DNA from: Arthrobacter sp. zg-Y238
GTDB taxonomy: Bacteria; Actinomycetota; Actinomycetes; Actinomycetales; Micrococcaceae
DNA length: 64,000 nucleotides
Direction: 5' to 3'
Assembly: GCF_024385525.1 (NCBI RefSeq)
Contig: NZ_JANFLU010000011.1
Location: forward strand, 186,001-250,000
Shown here: in pieces, positions 1-9,633 of the stretch
Layout: each line of letters opens with the position of its first letter
How positions within the stretch are numbered: position 1 is the stretch's first letter
The notes under the pieces: generated by a model
Databases searched by the model: none
The model's input: only the letters and a program-made list of their open reading frames with translations
What the model was told of the DNA's origin: nothing
Position numbers and translations under genes: made by a program

Positions 1-478
1 GACTGCGGCCGAAGCCGTAGACCTCGCGGAAGAATTCATCACCGGCCTGGGAAAGACGGCGGCCCGGGTCGCTGATACTCCGGGATTCGTTGCCAATCGG
101 CTGCAGTTCGCGCTGTATAAGGAGGCGCTTCGCCTGGTTGAAGAAGGCGTCGCCACACCCACGCAGATTGACGCCGTAGTCAGCAACAGCTTTGGTTTCC
201 GATTGGCGCTTTTCGGCCCTTTCGCCATCGGCGACATGGCCGGCCTGGACGTGTATGAATCCTCTTACCGTTCATTGGAGAAGGCATACGGCGAGCGGTT
301 AGCTGCGCCTGACAGCCTTCGCGCCGCCGTCGCGGACGGGAATCTGGGCCTCAAGACCGGCCGTGGATTCCTGGAGATCGACCCGACGGACCGACAGGCG
401 CTTCTCGCTTACCGCGATACCGCCTACGCCCGTCTCTCAGAGCTGAGAGCCGAGTTGGGGAAGGCCCCGGGCCTGTAA
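1..478 (+). CDS. 3-hydroxyacyl-CoA dehydrogenase, C-terminal part (gene truncated by window start)
   Basis: The gene is open from the first complete codon (position 2) to TAA at 476-478, so only about 158 C-terminal residues are present. These contain the substrate/dimerisation domain of NAD-dependent 3-hydroxyacyl-CoA dehydrogenases: DTPGFVANRL near the visible N-terminus, then a helical domain with FGPFAIGDMAGLDV and the closing GLKTGRGF motif. The family oxidises 3-hydroxyacyl-CoA (for example 3-hydroxybutyryl-CoA) in fatty-acid or aromatic catabolism. The Rossmann NAD-binding half lies outside the window, so the exact substrate cannot be judged. A strong hairpin follows the stop and separates it from the convergent peptidase gene. 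Confidence 0.9.
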   Translation, partial: TAAEAVDLAEEFITGLGKTAARVADTPGFVANRLQFALYKEALRLVEEGVATPTQIDAVVSNSFGFRLALFGPFAIGDMAGLDVYESSYRSLEKAYGERLAAPDSLRAAVADGNLGLKTGRGFLEIDPTDRQALLAYRDTAYARLSELRAELGKAPGL

Positions 479-490
479 CCACCGGGGATC

Positions 491-528
491 AATCCCCGGG
501 GCGAAGCCAAAGCGCCGCCCCGGGGATT
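491..528. terminator. Bidirectional hairpin terminator between convergent genes
   Basis: A perfect 13-bp inverted repeat (491-503 pairs with 516-528, loop of 12 nt) lies between two genes transcribed towards each other, ending at 478 (+) and 542 (-). There is no long T tract. The position and the GC-rich stem fit an intrinsic terminator working in both directions. Confidence 0.7.
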
Positions 529-541
529 CATCCCTAATCGG

Positions 542-3196
542 CTAGCCCCCGAATCGGGCAGCCATCTCCTCAGCTGTCAGCTCGGTACCCGCACCGTTGT
601 AGATGGCGTTGGTGACCACCGTCCAGGAGGCACGAGGCCACGTACGGAAGGTGATGTGGCCGCCGGCAATGGTCACTTCGCCTTCCCCCACATCGAAGGA
701 CGCAATGTTGGTGGCTCCGTTGAGCGCCTCGGCACCAAGGGCGTAGCCGCTGACCAGCGGGTTGCCCTCGGCCGGATAGCGCGACACCGACGTGCCCTCG
801 CCGGTGAGGCGGAACGCGGCGTCGTTGTTGAACCAGGTGGGCCAGGCCGCCGGCATGCCCCACGCCGCAGGCTGGGAGGCGTCGTACTCCTGGGCCAGCA
901 GCGCACCGGGCACGGTAAAGACTTCCCGGTCCGTCGGAGTCACGTTCTCCACCGGCAGTCCCATCGCGGACGCGGCGGTCAAGGACGAGGATCCCAGCGC
1001 CAGGACGTTACCGCCCTGGTTGGCGAACTCGGCCAGCCGCTGCGGAGCGTCCGGAACACCGGCAGCCCAGGCGAACTCCTCCGGATATTTCGTGGCGTCC
1101 AGCCCGACGGTCAGCCGCTCGGTGGTGATGCCCGGAGCCAGCACAATGGTGTCGAACTGTTCGGACAGGGTGGCGTAGTCCGCGGCCTCCACCACCTCGT
1201 AGTTGGTGCCGAACTGGTCCATCATCCACATCAGCCAGCCGCCGGGCATGTTGTTCGCGCCCCGGACCAGGCCCACCCGGGTGTTCTCGGCGAGCTGGAC
1301 CGCCCCGGTGGCAGGCATTGCAGCGGTGGCGTACACCGGCAGCGCCGTCTCCCGGACGGCCCGGGTCAGCGTTTCCCGTGCCCGGGGCTCTCCGGCGGGA
1401 ACCATCAGGGCGCCGGGCGCGAATTCCTGTCCGTCGACAGTGATCGCGCCGGCGGCCCGGTAAGCATCCACCCCGGCGTCCTGCAGTGCGTCGATGATCC
1501 GGCCCAGCCCGTAGGACTCGGCACTGAGGATGTAGGCGCCGTCGGCACCGGGTGCACGCGGCATCCGGATCCGTTCCTGCGTGATGGCCTGCACCCGTCG
1601 GGTTTCGGCGTTGAACTCTTCCTGCACCGCCGCCACGTCCACGCCCATAAACAGGGCCACATTGTCGGTGGTTTCGCTGTACGGCAGGATCAGCGGGCAG
1701 TCGTCACATTTGCGGGCGCTGTCCGGATACTCGTCGATACGCAGCAGCTGATCCACCCAGCGGCCCAGCGGCTGCTGGGTGCGCAGGATGTAGGACCCGG
1801 CGTCGAACTCCCGGCCCTCGGCAGTGAACGGCGCGGTGGCCTGCTCAATCTCCACCTCGCCGAAATCGAAGATCCGCATCATGTCGTACACCGCGTACGG
1901 ATCCCGCTGGTCGGCGGGCACCACGTAGGCGTACGGGCCGCCGTCCCAGGTTTCACTGTTCGCGTTGACCCGGTAGAGGTTGTTCAGCAGCCAGGACTGC
2001 GGATCGCCGGACACGGTGTTCAGCCCGGAGAACGCGGCGGAGGTGGCGTACTGGACAATCTGCTTGAGCGTCCAGGTGTCCGAATCGTACGGCAGGGGAG
2101 AGCGGATGGTTTTGTCCACCGGCTCCAGCACGCTCTCGCCGGTGTAGGGGTAGGCGAGGTCCCGGGCGGAAGCGATCTCGGTGAGGAAGGTCGAGGTGCC
2201 GAGGAAGGTGCCGTACCCGGCGACGTCGGCGTTCCACAGGATGCCGTACGCGTCGTCGGACTTCACGCCCTTGAGCCCTTCGGCCACGAGGTCCCGCTGG
2301 GTGAACTGGCCCAGCGCATTGGAGGATGAGATGGCAATCGGGTCCACATCGGGGGAGAGCGGCTCGTCGTAGGGCGGGGTCCAGATCCGCGGGCTTTCCG
2401 TGCCAGCCTGGTGCATGTAGTGCTGCACCACCGGCCGGTATTTCTGTTCCAGCGCCACCCGGGTGCGGGATTCCTTCTGGGTGAACATGAACCAGTCACG
2501 GTTGTTGTCGTGCCCCACGTAGCGGTGGTACAGGTCCGGATAGACCCGGTTGTATTCGGTGCCGGCCGTCTCGTTGAAGTAATCCACCACCATCTGCTGG
2601 CCGTCCGGATTGGCGGAGGGCACCACCAGCACCACGAGGTTGTCCAGGATCCGGTTCATCGCCTCCGAATCTTCGGTGGCCAGGCGGTGGACGACGTCGA
2701 CCAGCGCCTGGGTGTTCCCGACTTCCGTCGCGTGGATGGACGCTTCGATGTAGTAGACCGGGACCGTGGTTTGGGCGAGCTGCCGGGCGTAGGCTTCCGG
2801 TTCCATCCCGGCGCCGGCGGCTTCGGCAGCCATGGCATCGGGATCGGCCAGCCGTTCATTGACGGCCAGGATCGAATCCAGCCGGGCCAGGTTTTCCTCG
2901 CTGCTCAGGCGCAGGATCGGATATTCATTGTTGTCCGTGGTCCGGTCCACCACCTCGTACTCCACTTCGGGCGACGAGTCGGCAATGGTTTCGAAGTACT
3001 CCGAAATGTCGCTGAATGCCGCCAGCCGGCCTTCGTCACCCATTTCGAAACCGAAGTACTCGGCAGGAGTGGGCAGATCCGGAAGCTTGCTGGCGGGGGC
3101 GGTTTCGACCCGCGTTCCGGCGGCCGGGGAAATCGTGAGCCCGAGCAGGGCAAAGGAAGTGACAACCGCCGCGGCGGTTCGATGTCGAAGTTGCAT
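542..3196 (-). CDS. Secreted M14-family zinc carboxypeptidase
   Basis: A protein of about 884 residues beginning MQLRHRTAAAVV, a typical signal peptide (basic start, hydrophobic core, SPAAG near the cleavage site). I chose ATG at 3196 rather than an ATG 22 codons upstream because the signal peptide starts here and a GAGGGATCC purine tract precedes it. Residues around 150-155 carry IHATEVGN, the HxxE zinc-ligand pattern of M14 peptidases, followed by VVPSANPDG and HDNNRDWF motifs and the third-histidine region VQHYMHQAG. The long C-terminal part resembles large secreted M14 proteins with an accessory glutamine-amidotransferase-like domain. Predicted role: extracellular trimming of peptides for nutrition. 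It has its own promoter region and ends facing the dehydrogenase gene. Confidence 0.85.
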   Translation of the reverse strand: MQLRHRTAAAVVTSFALLGLTISPAAGTRVETAPASKLPDLPTPAEYFGFEMGDEGRLAAFSDISEYFETIADSSPEVEYEVVDRTTDNNEYPILRLSSEENLARLDSILAVNERLADPDAMAAEAAGAGMEPEAYARQLAQTTVPVYYIEASIHATEVGNTQALVDVVHRLATEDSEAMNRILDNLVVLVVPSANPDGQQMVVDYFNETAGTEYNRVYPDLYHRYVGHDNNRDWFMFTQKESRTRVALEQKYRPVVQHYMHQAGTESPRIWTPPYDEPLSPDVDPIAISSSNALGQFTQRDLVAEGLKGVKSDDAYGILWNADVAGYGTFLGTSTFLTEIASARDLAYPYTGESVLEPVDKTIRSPLPYDSDTWTLKQIVQYATSAAFSGLNTVSGDPQSWLLNNLYRVNANSETWDGGPYAYVVPADQRDPYAVYDMMRIFDFGEVEIEQATAPFTAEGREFDAGSYILRTQQPLGRWVDQLLRIDEYPDSARKCDDCPLILPYSETTDNVALFMGVDVAAVQEEFNAETRRVQAITQERIRMPRAPGADGAYILSAESYGLGRIIDALQDAGVDAYRAAGAITVDGQEFAPGALMVPAGEPRARETLTRAVRETALPVYATAAMPATGAVQLAENTRVGLVRGANNMPGGWLMWMMDQFGTNYEVVEAADYATLSEQFDTIVLAPGITTERLTVGLDATKYPEEFAWAAGVPDAPQRLAEFANQGGNVLALGSSSLTAASAMGLPVENVTPTDREVFTVPGALLAQEYDASQPAAWGMPAAWPTWFNNDAAFRLTGEGTSVSRYPAEGNPLVSGYALGAEALNGATNIASFDVGEGEVTIAGGHITFRTWPRASWTVVTNAIYNGAGTELTAEEMAARFGG

Positions 3197-3270
3197 GGAG
3201 GATCCCTCATAAAGAGGCCGCGCCCACCCCCCGGCGCAGCGAGTACCGCTTCGAGTCCGCACCGTGGAGC

Positions 3271-3338
3271 GTGCGGCGGTGCGGACGACGCCGGCCGGTC
3301 ACCTTCGACCGGCCGGCGGGGTCCGCGGTGTGCCGCAC
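3271..3338. terminator. Nested GC-rich hairpin downstream of the sugar operon
   Basis: Three inverted-repeat pairs are nested symmetrically: 3271-3277 with 3332-3338, 3281-3286 with 3321-3326, and a perfect 11-bp inner stem 3290-3300 with 3307-3317 around a 6-nt loop. It lies 120-190 bp beyond the stop of the minus-strand isomerase gene and 75 bp upstream of the peptidase start. It probably ends the upstream transcript. The rest of the 3197-3456 gap shows no gene. Confidence 0.55.
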
Positions 3339-3456
3339 CCAGTGACGGTGCGGCGGCGCGAGTGTATGGGGGACGGTATGGGTGTGGCGAGGGCGCGTCA
3401 ACCAAGGTGGTGGGATCGGTGGGCAGTTGGGGCGGTTTCCCTTGCGTTTCCCGGGC

Positions 3457-4458
3457 CTACCTCGACGAAAAGGCAGCGTCGAACGCCGCGTCCGGCGGAT
3501 CCATCGCCAGCGAACGGACGAACGCCAGGGCCTCCGGTGCTCCGACCAGTCGGTCCATTCCGGCGTCCTCCCATTCCACCGAGATGGGGCCGTCGTAGCC
3601 GATGCTGTTGAGCATCCGGAAGGCGTCCTCCCACGGGACGTCGCCGTGGCCGGTGGACACGAAGTCCCAGCCGCGGCGCGGATCGGCCCAGGGCAGGTGT
3701 GAGCCGAGCCGGCCGTTGCGGCCGTTGGTCATCCGCTTCTTCGTATCCTTGCAGTCCACGTGGTAGATCCGGTCCTGAAAGTCCCAGAGGAAGCTGACCG
3801 GATCCAGGTCCTGCCAGACAAAGTGGCTCGGGTCCCAGTTCAAGCCGAAGGCAGGCCGGTTCCCGATGGCCTCCATCGCCCGGACGGTGGTCCAGTAGTC
3901 ATAGGCAATCTCGCTGGGATGGACCTCGTGGGCAAAGCGCACGCCCACTTCGTCGAAGACGTCGAGGATCGGGTTCCACCGGTCGGCAAAGTCCTGGAAC
4001 CCGGCGTCGATGGCCTCCGCCGAGACGGGCGGGAACATGGCCACGTATTTCCAGATGGACGAACCGGTAAAACCGATCACGGTGTCCACTCCGAGGGCTG
4101 CAGCGAGCCGGGCGGTGTGCTTCATTTCCTCGGCGGCACGACGCCGGACGCCCTCCGGATCGCCGTCGCCCCAGACCTCATCCGAGACCATGTCCCGGTG
4201 CCGCTGATCGATCGGATCGTCGCAGACCGCCTGCCCCTTGAGGTGGTTGGAAATGGCGAACACCTTCAGGTGGTACTTCTCCAGGATGTCGCGGCGGCTC
4301 TGCACATACTCCTCGTCATCCCACCGCCAGGGATCCAGATGGTCGCCCCAGCAGGCGATTTCCAGCCCGTCGTACCCCCAGCCGGAGGCAAGCCGGGCCA
4401 CTTCTTCGAGTGGCAGATCGGCCCACTGGCCGGTAAACAGAGTGACTGGTCGGGACAT
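3457..4458 (-). CDS. Sugar phosphate isomerase/epimerase (xylose isomerase-like TIM barrel)
   Basis: A 333-residue protein starting [12 protein letters not shown] at ATG 4458, preceded by AAGGAG. It has the AP-endonuclease-2/xylose-isomerase-like TIM-barrel pattern: [13 protein letters not shown] near residue 30, [22 protein letters not shown] and [10 protein letters not shown], which supply the acidic and histidine metal ligands, then GHGDVPW and SVEWED near the C-terminus. Such enzymes interconvert ketoses, inositols or keto-sugars. It lies 52 bp downstream of a Gfo/Idh/MocA oxidoreductase gene on the same strand, a standard pairing in pathways that oxidise and isomerise a sugar or polyol imported by the neighbouring ABC transporter. 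The substrate cannot be assigned from sequence. Confidence 0.85.
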   Translation of the reverse strand: MSRPVTLFTGQWADLPLEEVARLASGWGYDGLEIACWGDHLDPWRWDDEEYVQSRRDILEKYHLKVFAISNHLKGQAVCDDPIDQRHRDMVSDEVWGDGDPEGVRRRAAEEMKHTARLAAALGVDTVIGFTGSSIWKYVAMFPPVSAEAIDAGFQDFADRWNPILDVFDEVGVRFAHEVHPSEIAYDYWTTVRAMEAIGNRPAFGLNWDPSHFVWQDLDPVSFLWDFQDRIYHVDCKDTKKRMTNGRNGRLGSHLPWADPRRGWDFVSTGHGDVPWEDAFRMLNSIGYDGPISVEWEDAGMDRLVGAPEALAFVRSLAMDPPDAAFDAAFSSR

Positions 4459-4510
4459 GGCGGGCTCCTTTGCCTGCGTGGACGGGGGATGGTGCGGTGG
4501 GACGGGGCGG

Positions 4511-5698
4511 TCAGCGTACGGGCAGCCACACGCTGGATTTAGCGGCGCTGTGGGACACGGCGTCGAGGACTTCCTGGACCTGCAGACCGTCAGCGAACGA
4601 CGGCGCGGGTGCGGTTCCGGCGGCGATGGCCTCCACGAAGTCCTTCGCCTGGTGCACAAAGCCGTGTTCATAGCCGAGCGAATGGCCGGCCGGCCACCAC
4701 GCGGAGACATAGGGGTGGTCCGGTTCGGTCACCATGATGCGGGTGAAGCCTTGCCGGTCCGGCGGAACCGTGTAATCCATAAAGCCCAGGAAGTTCAGGT
4801 CCTCGAGGTCGAAGCTGATGGCACCTTTGCTGCCGGAGACTTCCAGCCGGAACGCGTTCTTGCGTCCGGTGGCCATCCGGCTGGCTTCGAAGGACCCGAG
4901 CACGCCGTCCTCGAAGCGCCCAAGGAACAGTGCGACGTCGTCGACCGTCACCGGTCCGCGGGCGCCCGAGCCTCCGCCGCTTCCGCCCAGGCCGGTGCCC
5001 CGCTGGTCCGTTTCGGGCACCGGGCGGGTGGGGACCAGGGTGGCGAGGGTGCCGCTGACCTCGGCCAGCGGCACCCCGGTGATGTACTGGGCCAGGTCAA
5101 TGGCGTGCGCGCCCAGGTCCCCGAGGGCGCCGGACCCGGCCTCGTCCTGCTGCAGCCGCCAGGTCAGCGGGGAGTCCTCGTCCACCAGCCAGTCCTGCAG
5201 GTAGACGGCCCGCACCTGCCGGACCGTGCCGATCGCCCCGGCGGCCACGAGATTCCGGGCGTGCGTGGTCGCGGGCAGCCGCCGGTAGGTGAAGCCCACC
5301 ATCGCCCGGACGCCCCGGGCCTCGGCGCGGGCAGCGGCGTCGGCCATCGCCTGCGCCTCTTCCACCGTGTTCGCCAGCGGCTTTTCGCAGAGCACGTGCT
5401 TGCCGGCGTCGAGCGCGGCGATGGCGATCTCGGCATGGGAGGCACCGGGCGTTACGATGTCCACGACGTCGATATCTTCCCGGGTGACCGCCTCCCGCCA
5501 ATCGGTGGCGGACTCGGCCCATCCCCACTTCCTGGCGGCAGCGGAGGTCCGGTCCGCATCCCGGCCCACCAGCAGGTCCATCCGCGGCTGCAGGGGCAAG
5601 TCGAAAAACCGGGGGGCCACCCGCCAGGCCTGTGAGTGGGCCGCCCCCATAAAGCCGTGGCCCACCAGCGCCACCCTCAGCGGCTTATCGTCCTGCAT
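4511..5698 (-). CDS. Gfo/Idh/MocA-family NAD(P)-dependent oxidoreductase
   Basis: A 395-residue protein starting at ATG 5698, with AAGGAG eight bases upstream. The N-terminus has the dinucleotide-binding glycine motif [13 protein letters not shown], then [15 protein letters not shown] and the CEKPLANT motif typical of the family (about residue 95), followed by the C-terminal beta-sheet domain with [14 protein letters not shown]. The family oxidises a sugar or polyol hydroxyl with NAD(P). It sits between the binding-protein gene and the isomerase gene, so all three are probably co-transcribed from the divergent promoter near 6.9 kb. The middle contains a glycine-rich stretch ([13 protein letters not shown], about residue 250), probably a surface loop. 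Confidence 0.88.
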   Translation of the reverse strand: MQDDKPLRVALVGHGFMGAAHSQAWRVAPRFFDLPLQPRMDLLVGRDADRTSAAARKWGWAESATDWREAVTREDIDVVDIVTPGASHAEIAIAALDAGKHVLCEKPLANTVEEAQAMADAAARAEARGVRAMVGFTYRRLPATTHARNLVAAGAIGTVRQVRAVYLQDWLVDEDSPLTWRLQQDEAGSGALGDLGAHAIDLAQYITGVPLAEVSGTLATLVPTRPVPETDQRGTGLGGSGGGSGARGPVTVDDVALFLGRFEDGVLGSFEASRMATGRKNAFRLEVSGSKGAISFDLEDLNFLGFMDYTVPPDRQGFTRIMVTEPDHPYVSAWWPAGHSLGYEHGFVHQAKDFVEAIAAGTAPAPSFADGLQVQEVLDAVSHSAAKSSVWLPVR

Positions 5699-5764
5699 GT
5701 TTTCTCCTTAGCGCTTTGCTGCTGTTGTGGCCGGGTCGCCCGGCTTCGAGTTCGGACCGCCCGG

Positions 5765-6805
5765 TCAGGACTCGAAGGCGGTAGGCAGGTATTCGTCGAC
5801 GTTTTCGCTGGTGACCACCGGGGCGTTGAGCACCACGCGGTTGGGCACCTCGATCTCGACCAGGTCGCTCATGGCCTTGTCCTGCGCCAGCAGCCGGGCC
5901 AGCCGGATGCCGTCCGCGGCCTGGGTATGCGGATAGATGATGGTGGCCTGCAGGACGCTGTCCCCGGACTCGATTTCCCGCATGGCATTTGCGGAGCCGG
6001 CGCCGCCCACCATGATGAACTCGTCGCGTCCGGCAGCGTCGATGGCGGCCAGGACACCGATGCCCTGATCGTCGTCGTGGTTCCACAGCGCGTCGATTTC
6101 CGGTGCGGCGGCGAGCAGCTGGGACGCTGCGGCTTCGCCGCCCTGGACGGTGAAGTCCGCCGACACCCGGTTGGTGACCTCGAGCCCGCAGCCGGCGAGG
6201 GCGTCCTTGAAGCCTTCGCTGCGGTCCTGGGTGAGCGGCAGGGCGTCGATGCCGGCAATCTCGGCCACCACGGCGTCGGGCTGGTCGCCCACCTGTTCGC
6301 AGATGTAGGTACCGGCGCTGACGCCCATGCCGTAGTTGTCGCCGAGGACGGTGGCCCGCGCGGCGAAGGGGCTGGAGAACTCGCGGTCCACGTTGATCAC
6401 GGGGATGCCCGCCTCCATGGCGCGGATGGCGACGTCGGTGAGTGCGGCGCCGTCGGTGGGCAGCAGGACAATGGCGTCCACCTGGTCATTGATGAACTGC
6501 TCCACTTGGCTGATCTGCAGGTTCGCGTCATTGGTTCCTTCGGCCACCCGCAGGTCGATGTCCGGGTACTTCTCGGCTTCGGCGGTGGCTGCGGAGTTGA
6601 TGGCGCCCAGCCAGCCGTGGTCGGCGGCCGGTCCGGAGAACCCGATGACGACGGTCTCGCCCTCGGACTGGTTGCCTTCCACGGAGTTGTTGGTCGGTTC
6701 GGCATTGGTGTCCTCGCCTGCAGTGCAGCCGGTGAGGGCAAGCCCGCCGGCGGCGAAGAAGGCCGCTGCGGTGATGATCTTCCCGCGCATGCGTGGTGCG
6801 TGCAT
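5765..6805 (-). CDS. Sugar ABC transporter substrate-binding lipoprotein
   Basis: A 346-residue protein; ATG 6805 is chosen because AGAGGAG precedes it and a lipoprotein signal peptide follows at once (basic start, hydrophobic core, LTGC lipobox near residue 27). The mature part is a Peripla_BP_4/ribose-binding-like fold: VVIGFSGPAADHGWL, then DAIVLLPTDGAAL and GIPVINVDRE, and ALWNHDDDQGIGVLAAID in the second lobe. It would capture a monosaccharide or polyol outside the membrane for the ATPase and permease encoded divergently on the plus strand. Splitting the binding protein from its transporter genes by a shared promoter region is less usual than one operon. Confidence 0.88.
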   Translation of the reverse strand: MHAPRMRGKIITAAAFFAAGGLALTGCTAGEDTNAEPTNNSVEGNQSEGETVVIGFSGPAADHGWLGAINSAATAEAEKYPDIDLRVAEGTNDANLQISQVEQFINDQVDAIVLLPTDGAALTDVAIRAMEAGIPVINVDREFSSPFAARATVLGDNYGMGVSAGTYICEQVGDQPDAVVAEIAGIDALPLTQDRSEGFKDALAGCGLEVTNRVSADFTVQGGEAAASQLLAAAPEIDALWNHDDDQGIGVLAAIDAAGRDEFIMVGGAGSANAMREIESGDSVLQATIIYPHTQAADGIRLARLLAQDKAMSDLVEIEVPNRVVLNAPVVTSENVDEYLPTAFES

Positions 6806-6881
6806 GGTTCTCTCCTCTGTAAGTGGGGCGCTGAGGCGAGTCCGCACCCCATCGGAACCAGTCAGCGCACTGCACATCGTC

Positions 6882-6895
6882 GTGACATGCGTCAC
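6882..6895. promoter_or_regulatory. CRP/GlxR-like operator in the divergent sugar promoter
   Basis: GTGA-N6-TCAC is the core of the CRP-family consensus TGTGA-N6-TCACA; here nine of its ten specified bases match. It lies 77 bp upstream of the binding-protein start (-) and 72 bp upstream of the transporter ATPase start (+), suiting cAMP-dependent or catabolite control of both directions. Confidence 0.45.
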
Positions 6896-6966
6896 AGTAA
6901 CAGAAGTCCGGCGATAAAGCGCCAACATACTACTGATGATCGACATAAGTGTGTAAGCTCCGTGCC

Positions 6967-8511
6967 ATGACAGCATCGGGAGCATCTGACGCCCCTCCTC
7001 AGCCGGTACAGCGGCCGCTGCTTGAGGTGCGCAACCTGAGCAAGAGTTTCGCCAGCGTCCGGGCGCTGCGCGGCGTCGAACTGGACGTCCTTCCCGGCGA
7101 AGTGCACTGCGTCCTGGGCCAGAACGGCGCCGGGAAATCCACTCTGATCAAGGCCCTGTCCGGGGTGTACGTACCGGACGGCGGGGAGATCCGCTGGAAC
7201 GGGGAACCGGTGGAACTGGCTAGGCCGGCCGACGCCCTGGCACTGGGCATTGCCACCATGTATCAGGAGCTGGACGTGGTGGACGGACTGAGCGTCACCG
7301 AGAACATCTTCCTGGGCCACGAAGACGCCCGCGGGGGAGTGCTCCGGATCCGGGACGGGCGCCGTCGGACCCGGGAGCTGCTGGCGCTGCTGGGACACGA
7401 CGACCTGTCACCGTCCGCGGAAGTGGGAAGCCTGTCCGCCGCCGGGAAGCAGATTGTCAGCTTGGCCCGGGCCCTGTCCCGCAACGCCCGGCTGATCATC
7501 ATGGATGAGCCCAGCGCCATTCTGGACTCCGGCGAGGTGGCGAACCTGTTCCGGGTGATCCGGGAGCTCACCGGCCAGGGCATCGCGGTTGTCTACATCT
7601 CGCATCGGCTGGAGGAGATCCGGCAGATCGGCAACCGGATCTCGGTGATCAAGGACGGGTACAGCACCGCTTCCTCCCTCCCGGTTGCCGAGACGTCCCG
7701 CGCCGACCTGGTCCGGCTGATGACCGGCCGGGACGTAGCCAACGTGTTCCCGCCGCGGAAGCCGCCGTCGTCGGACGCCCCGGTGGCGCTTCAGGTGGAG
7801 GGGCTAGGGCTGGCTGGCTCCTTCAGGGACGTGAGCTTCACGGTCCGGGCCGGGGAAATCTTCGGCCTGGCCGGACTGGTGGGATCCGGACGTTCGGAGA
7901 TTCTGGAGACCGTTTACGGTGCCCGGCGCGCGACGTCGGGCACCGTCACTGTGGAGGGCAAGACGCTGCGGCCCGGATCGGTGCGGGCCGCGGTGAACGC
8001 CGGGCTCGGCCTGTCCCCGGAGGAACGCAAAAGCCAGGGGCTGCTGCTGGAAGAGCCCATTTACCGCAACGTCACCCTCTCCACCTTCGCCCGGTTTGCC
8101 CGGCACGGCTGGCTGAACGAACGCGCCGAGAAGGCCGCCGCCCGCAAGCAGGCCGAGGCGCTGCAGCTCAGTCCGCCCGATCCGGACCGGGCGGCCCGCA
8201 CCCTCTCCGGCGGCAACCAGCAGAAGGTGCTGCTGGCCCGCTGGCTGATCCACGGCACCCGGGTGCTGCTGCTGGACGAGCCGACCCGCGGCGTCGACGT
8301 CGGCGCCAAGACCGAGATTTACGCGCTGATCCGCAGCCTCGCGGCTCAGGGCGTGGCGATTGTGGTGGTGTCCAGCGAGATCGAGGAAGTGATTGGCCTG
8401 GCGGACCGGATCCTGGTGCTCGACGCCGGACGCGTCCTGGCCACCGGCAACGCAGACGAAATGGACGAGCACGCCGTGCTTGACCTGGTGCTGAAAGGAA
8501 GTGCGCAGTGA
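6967..8511 (+). CDS. Sugar ABC transporter ATP-binding protein (RbsA/MglA type, two ABC domains)
   Basis: A 514-residue protein with two fused nucleotide-binding domains. The first has Walker A GQNGAGKST (about residue 52), a degenerate signature LSAAGKQIV and Walker B LIIMDEPSA. The second has the usual degenerate Walker A of this class (GLVGSGRSE), signature LSGGNQQKV and Walker B LLLDEPTRG. Length and architecture match RbsA/XylG/MglA proteins. ATG 6967 is used; an in-frame GTG at 6949 is possible, and no good Shine-Dalgarno sequence precedes either, so the message could be nearly leaderless. The stop overlaps the permease start, showing translational coupling. Confidence 0.92.
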   Translation: MTASGASDAPPQPVQRPLLEVRNLSKSFASVRALRGVELDVLPGEVHCVLGQNGAGKSTLIKALSGVYVPDGGEIRWNGEPVELARPADALALGIATMYQELDVVDGLSVTENIFLGHEDARGGVLRIRDGRRRTRELLALLGHDDLSPSAEVGSLSAAGKQIVSLARALSRNARLIIMDEPSAILDSGEVANLFRVIRELTGQGIAVVYISHRLEEIRQIGNRISVIKDGYSTASSLPVAETSRADLVRLMTGRDVANVFPPRKPPSSDAPVALQVEGLGLAGSFRDVSFTVRAGEIFGLAGLVGSGRSEILETVYGARRATSGTVTVEGKTLRPGSVRAAVNAGLGLSPEERKSQGLLLEEPIYRNVTLSTFARFARHGWLNERAEKAAARKQAEALQLSPPDPDRAARTLSGGNQQKVLLARWLIHGTRVLLLDEPTRGVDVGAKTEIYALIRSLAAQGVAIVVVSSEIEEVIGLADRILVLDAGRVLATGNADEMDEHAVLDLVLKGSAQ

Positions 8512-9563
8512 GCGAATCAACGACGGCGGCGCTGCAGCCGCCTCCCAGCGGCGGCACGGCTGCGGTGTCCCGCAGCAATCCGCTGGGAAGGTTCCTGGGC
8601 GGATCCGCGGGACGCAACATCGGCCTGATCATTGCCCTTGCGCTGCTGTTTATCGTCGGGGCGGTCACCAGCGGGGAGCGCTTCCTGAACCTGGACAACA
8701 TGCTGACCATCCTGCGGTACGCCTCGATTTTCGGGGTGATCGCCATCGGGGCAACCTTTGTGATTACCGCCGGCGGCATCGACCTCTCGGTGGGTTCGGT
8801 GATGGGCCTGACCACGGTGCTGGCCACCCTCACCTCAGTGCAGCTGGCCGCCACGAACAGCAGCTGGCTGCTGATGGTGGCGGTGGCGCTGGCGGTCGGT
8901 GTGGGGGCCGGTCTGATCAACGGGGTGATCATTGCGTACGGGAACGTGGTGGCGTTTATTGCCACCCTTGCGATGCTGGTGGCCGCGCGCGGCGTGGCAG
9001 AGCTGATCTCCGGCCGCAGCACGCAGATTGTCACCAACCGGGACTTCCTCTCCGTGATGCGCTCGAACTTCCTGGGCGTGCCGTTGCTGATCTGGATCTT
9101 CCTGCTGGTGGCCGTCGCCGGCTGGTTCCTGCTTAACCGCACCACCTTCGGGCGCCGGACCGTGGCGATCGGCGGGAACCTGGAGGCCGCACGGCTGGCG
9201 GGTATCAAGGTGAAGCGGCACATTGTCCTGCTGTACGTCCTTTCCGGCCTCACCGCCGGCATCGCCGGGATCATGATGATGGGCCGCACCACCGCTGGCA
9301 CCTCCACCCACGGGCTGTTGTACGAGCTGGAAGTGATTGCCGCCGTCGTCGTGGGCGGAACGCTGCTGATCGGCGGGCGCGGCACCATTGTGGGCACCGT
9401 GCTGGGTGTGCTGCTGTTCAGCACCCTCATCAACGTCTTTACACAGAACAACCTGGACACTTCTGTGCAGGCCGTGGCCCGGGGCGCGATCATTGTGGTG
9501 GCCGTGCTGCTGCAGCAGCGGTTTGCCGTGCGGGGGACCGGTCGAAGGAAGGGGGCGTTATGA
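8508..9563 (+). CDS. Sugar ABC transporter permease (RbsC type)
   Basis: A 351-residue polytopic membrane protein. The GTG start overlaps the ATPase stop (GTGA) and has AAGGAA upstream. It shows the hallmark of RbsC-like permeases, ITAGGIDLSVGSVMG, and the late motif RTTAGTSTHGLLYELEVIAAVVVGG with GRGTIVGTVLGVL. About ten hydrophobic segments are apparent. With the ATPase encoded upstream it forms the membrane part of a monosaccharide importer whose binding protein is probably the divergent lipoprotein gene. Confidence 0.9.
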   Translation: MSESTTAALQPPPSGGTAAVSRSNPLGRFLGGSAGRNIGLIIALALLFIVGAVTSGERFLNLDNMLTILRYASIFGVIAIGATFVITAGGIDLSVGSVMGLTTVLATLTSVQLAATNSSWLLMVAVALAVGVGAGLINGVIIAYGNVVAFIATLAMLVAARGVAELISGRSTQIVTNRDFLSVMRSNFLGVPLLIWIFLLVAVAGWFLLNRTTFGRRTVAIGGNLEAARLAGIKVKRHIVLLYVLSGLTAGIAGIMMMGRTTAGTSTHGLLYELEVIAAVVVGGTLLIGGRGTIVGTVLGVLLFSTLINVFTQNNLDTSVQAVARGAIIVVAVLLQQRFAVRGTGRRKGAL

Positions 9564-9633
9564 GTATGTCTGTTGGGCCGTTCGCGTCGCCGGGCCGACA
9601 CCGTAGCGTCGATCCCTATGCTTCAATTGCCCA

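Noticed and set aside
656-2329. Long plus-strand open frame opposite the carboxypeptidase gene
   Set aside because: It is the antisense of a conserved M14 protein in GC-rich DNA; its translation is low-complexity, His/Gly/Arg-rich and matches no family.
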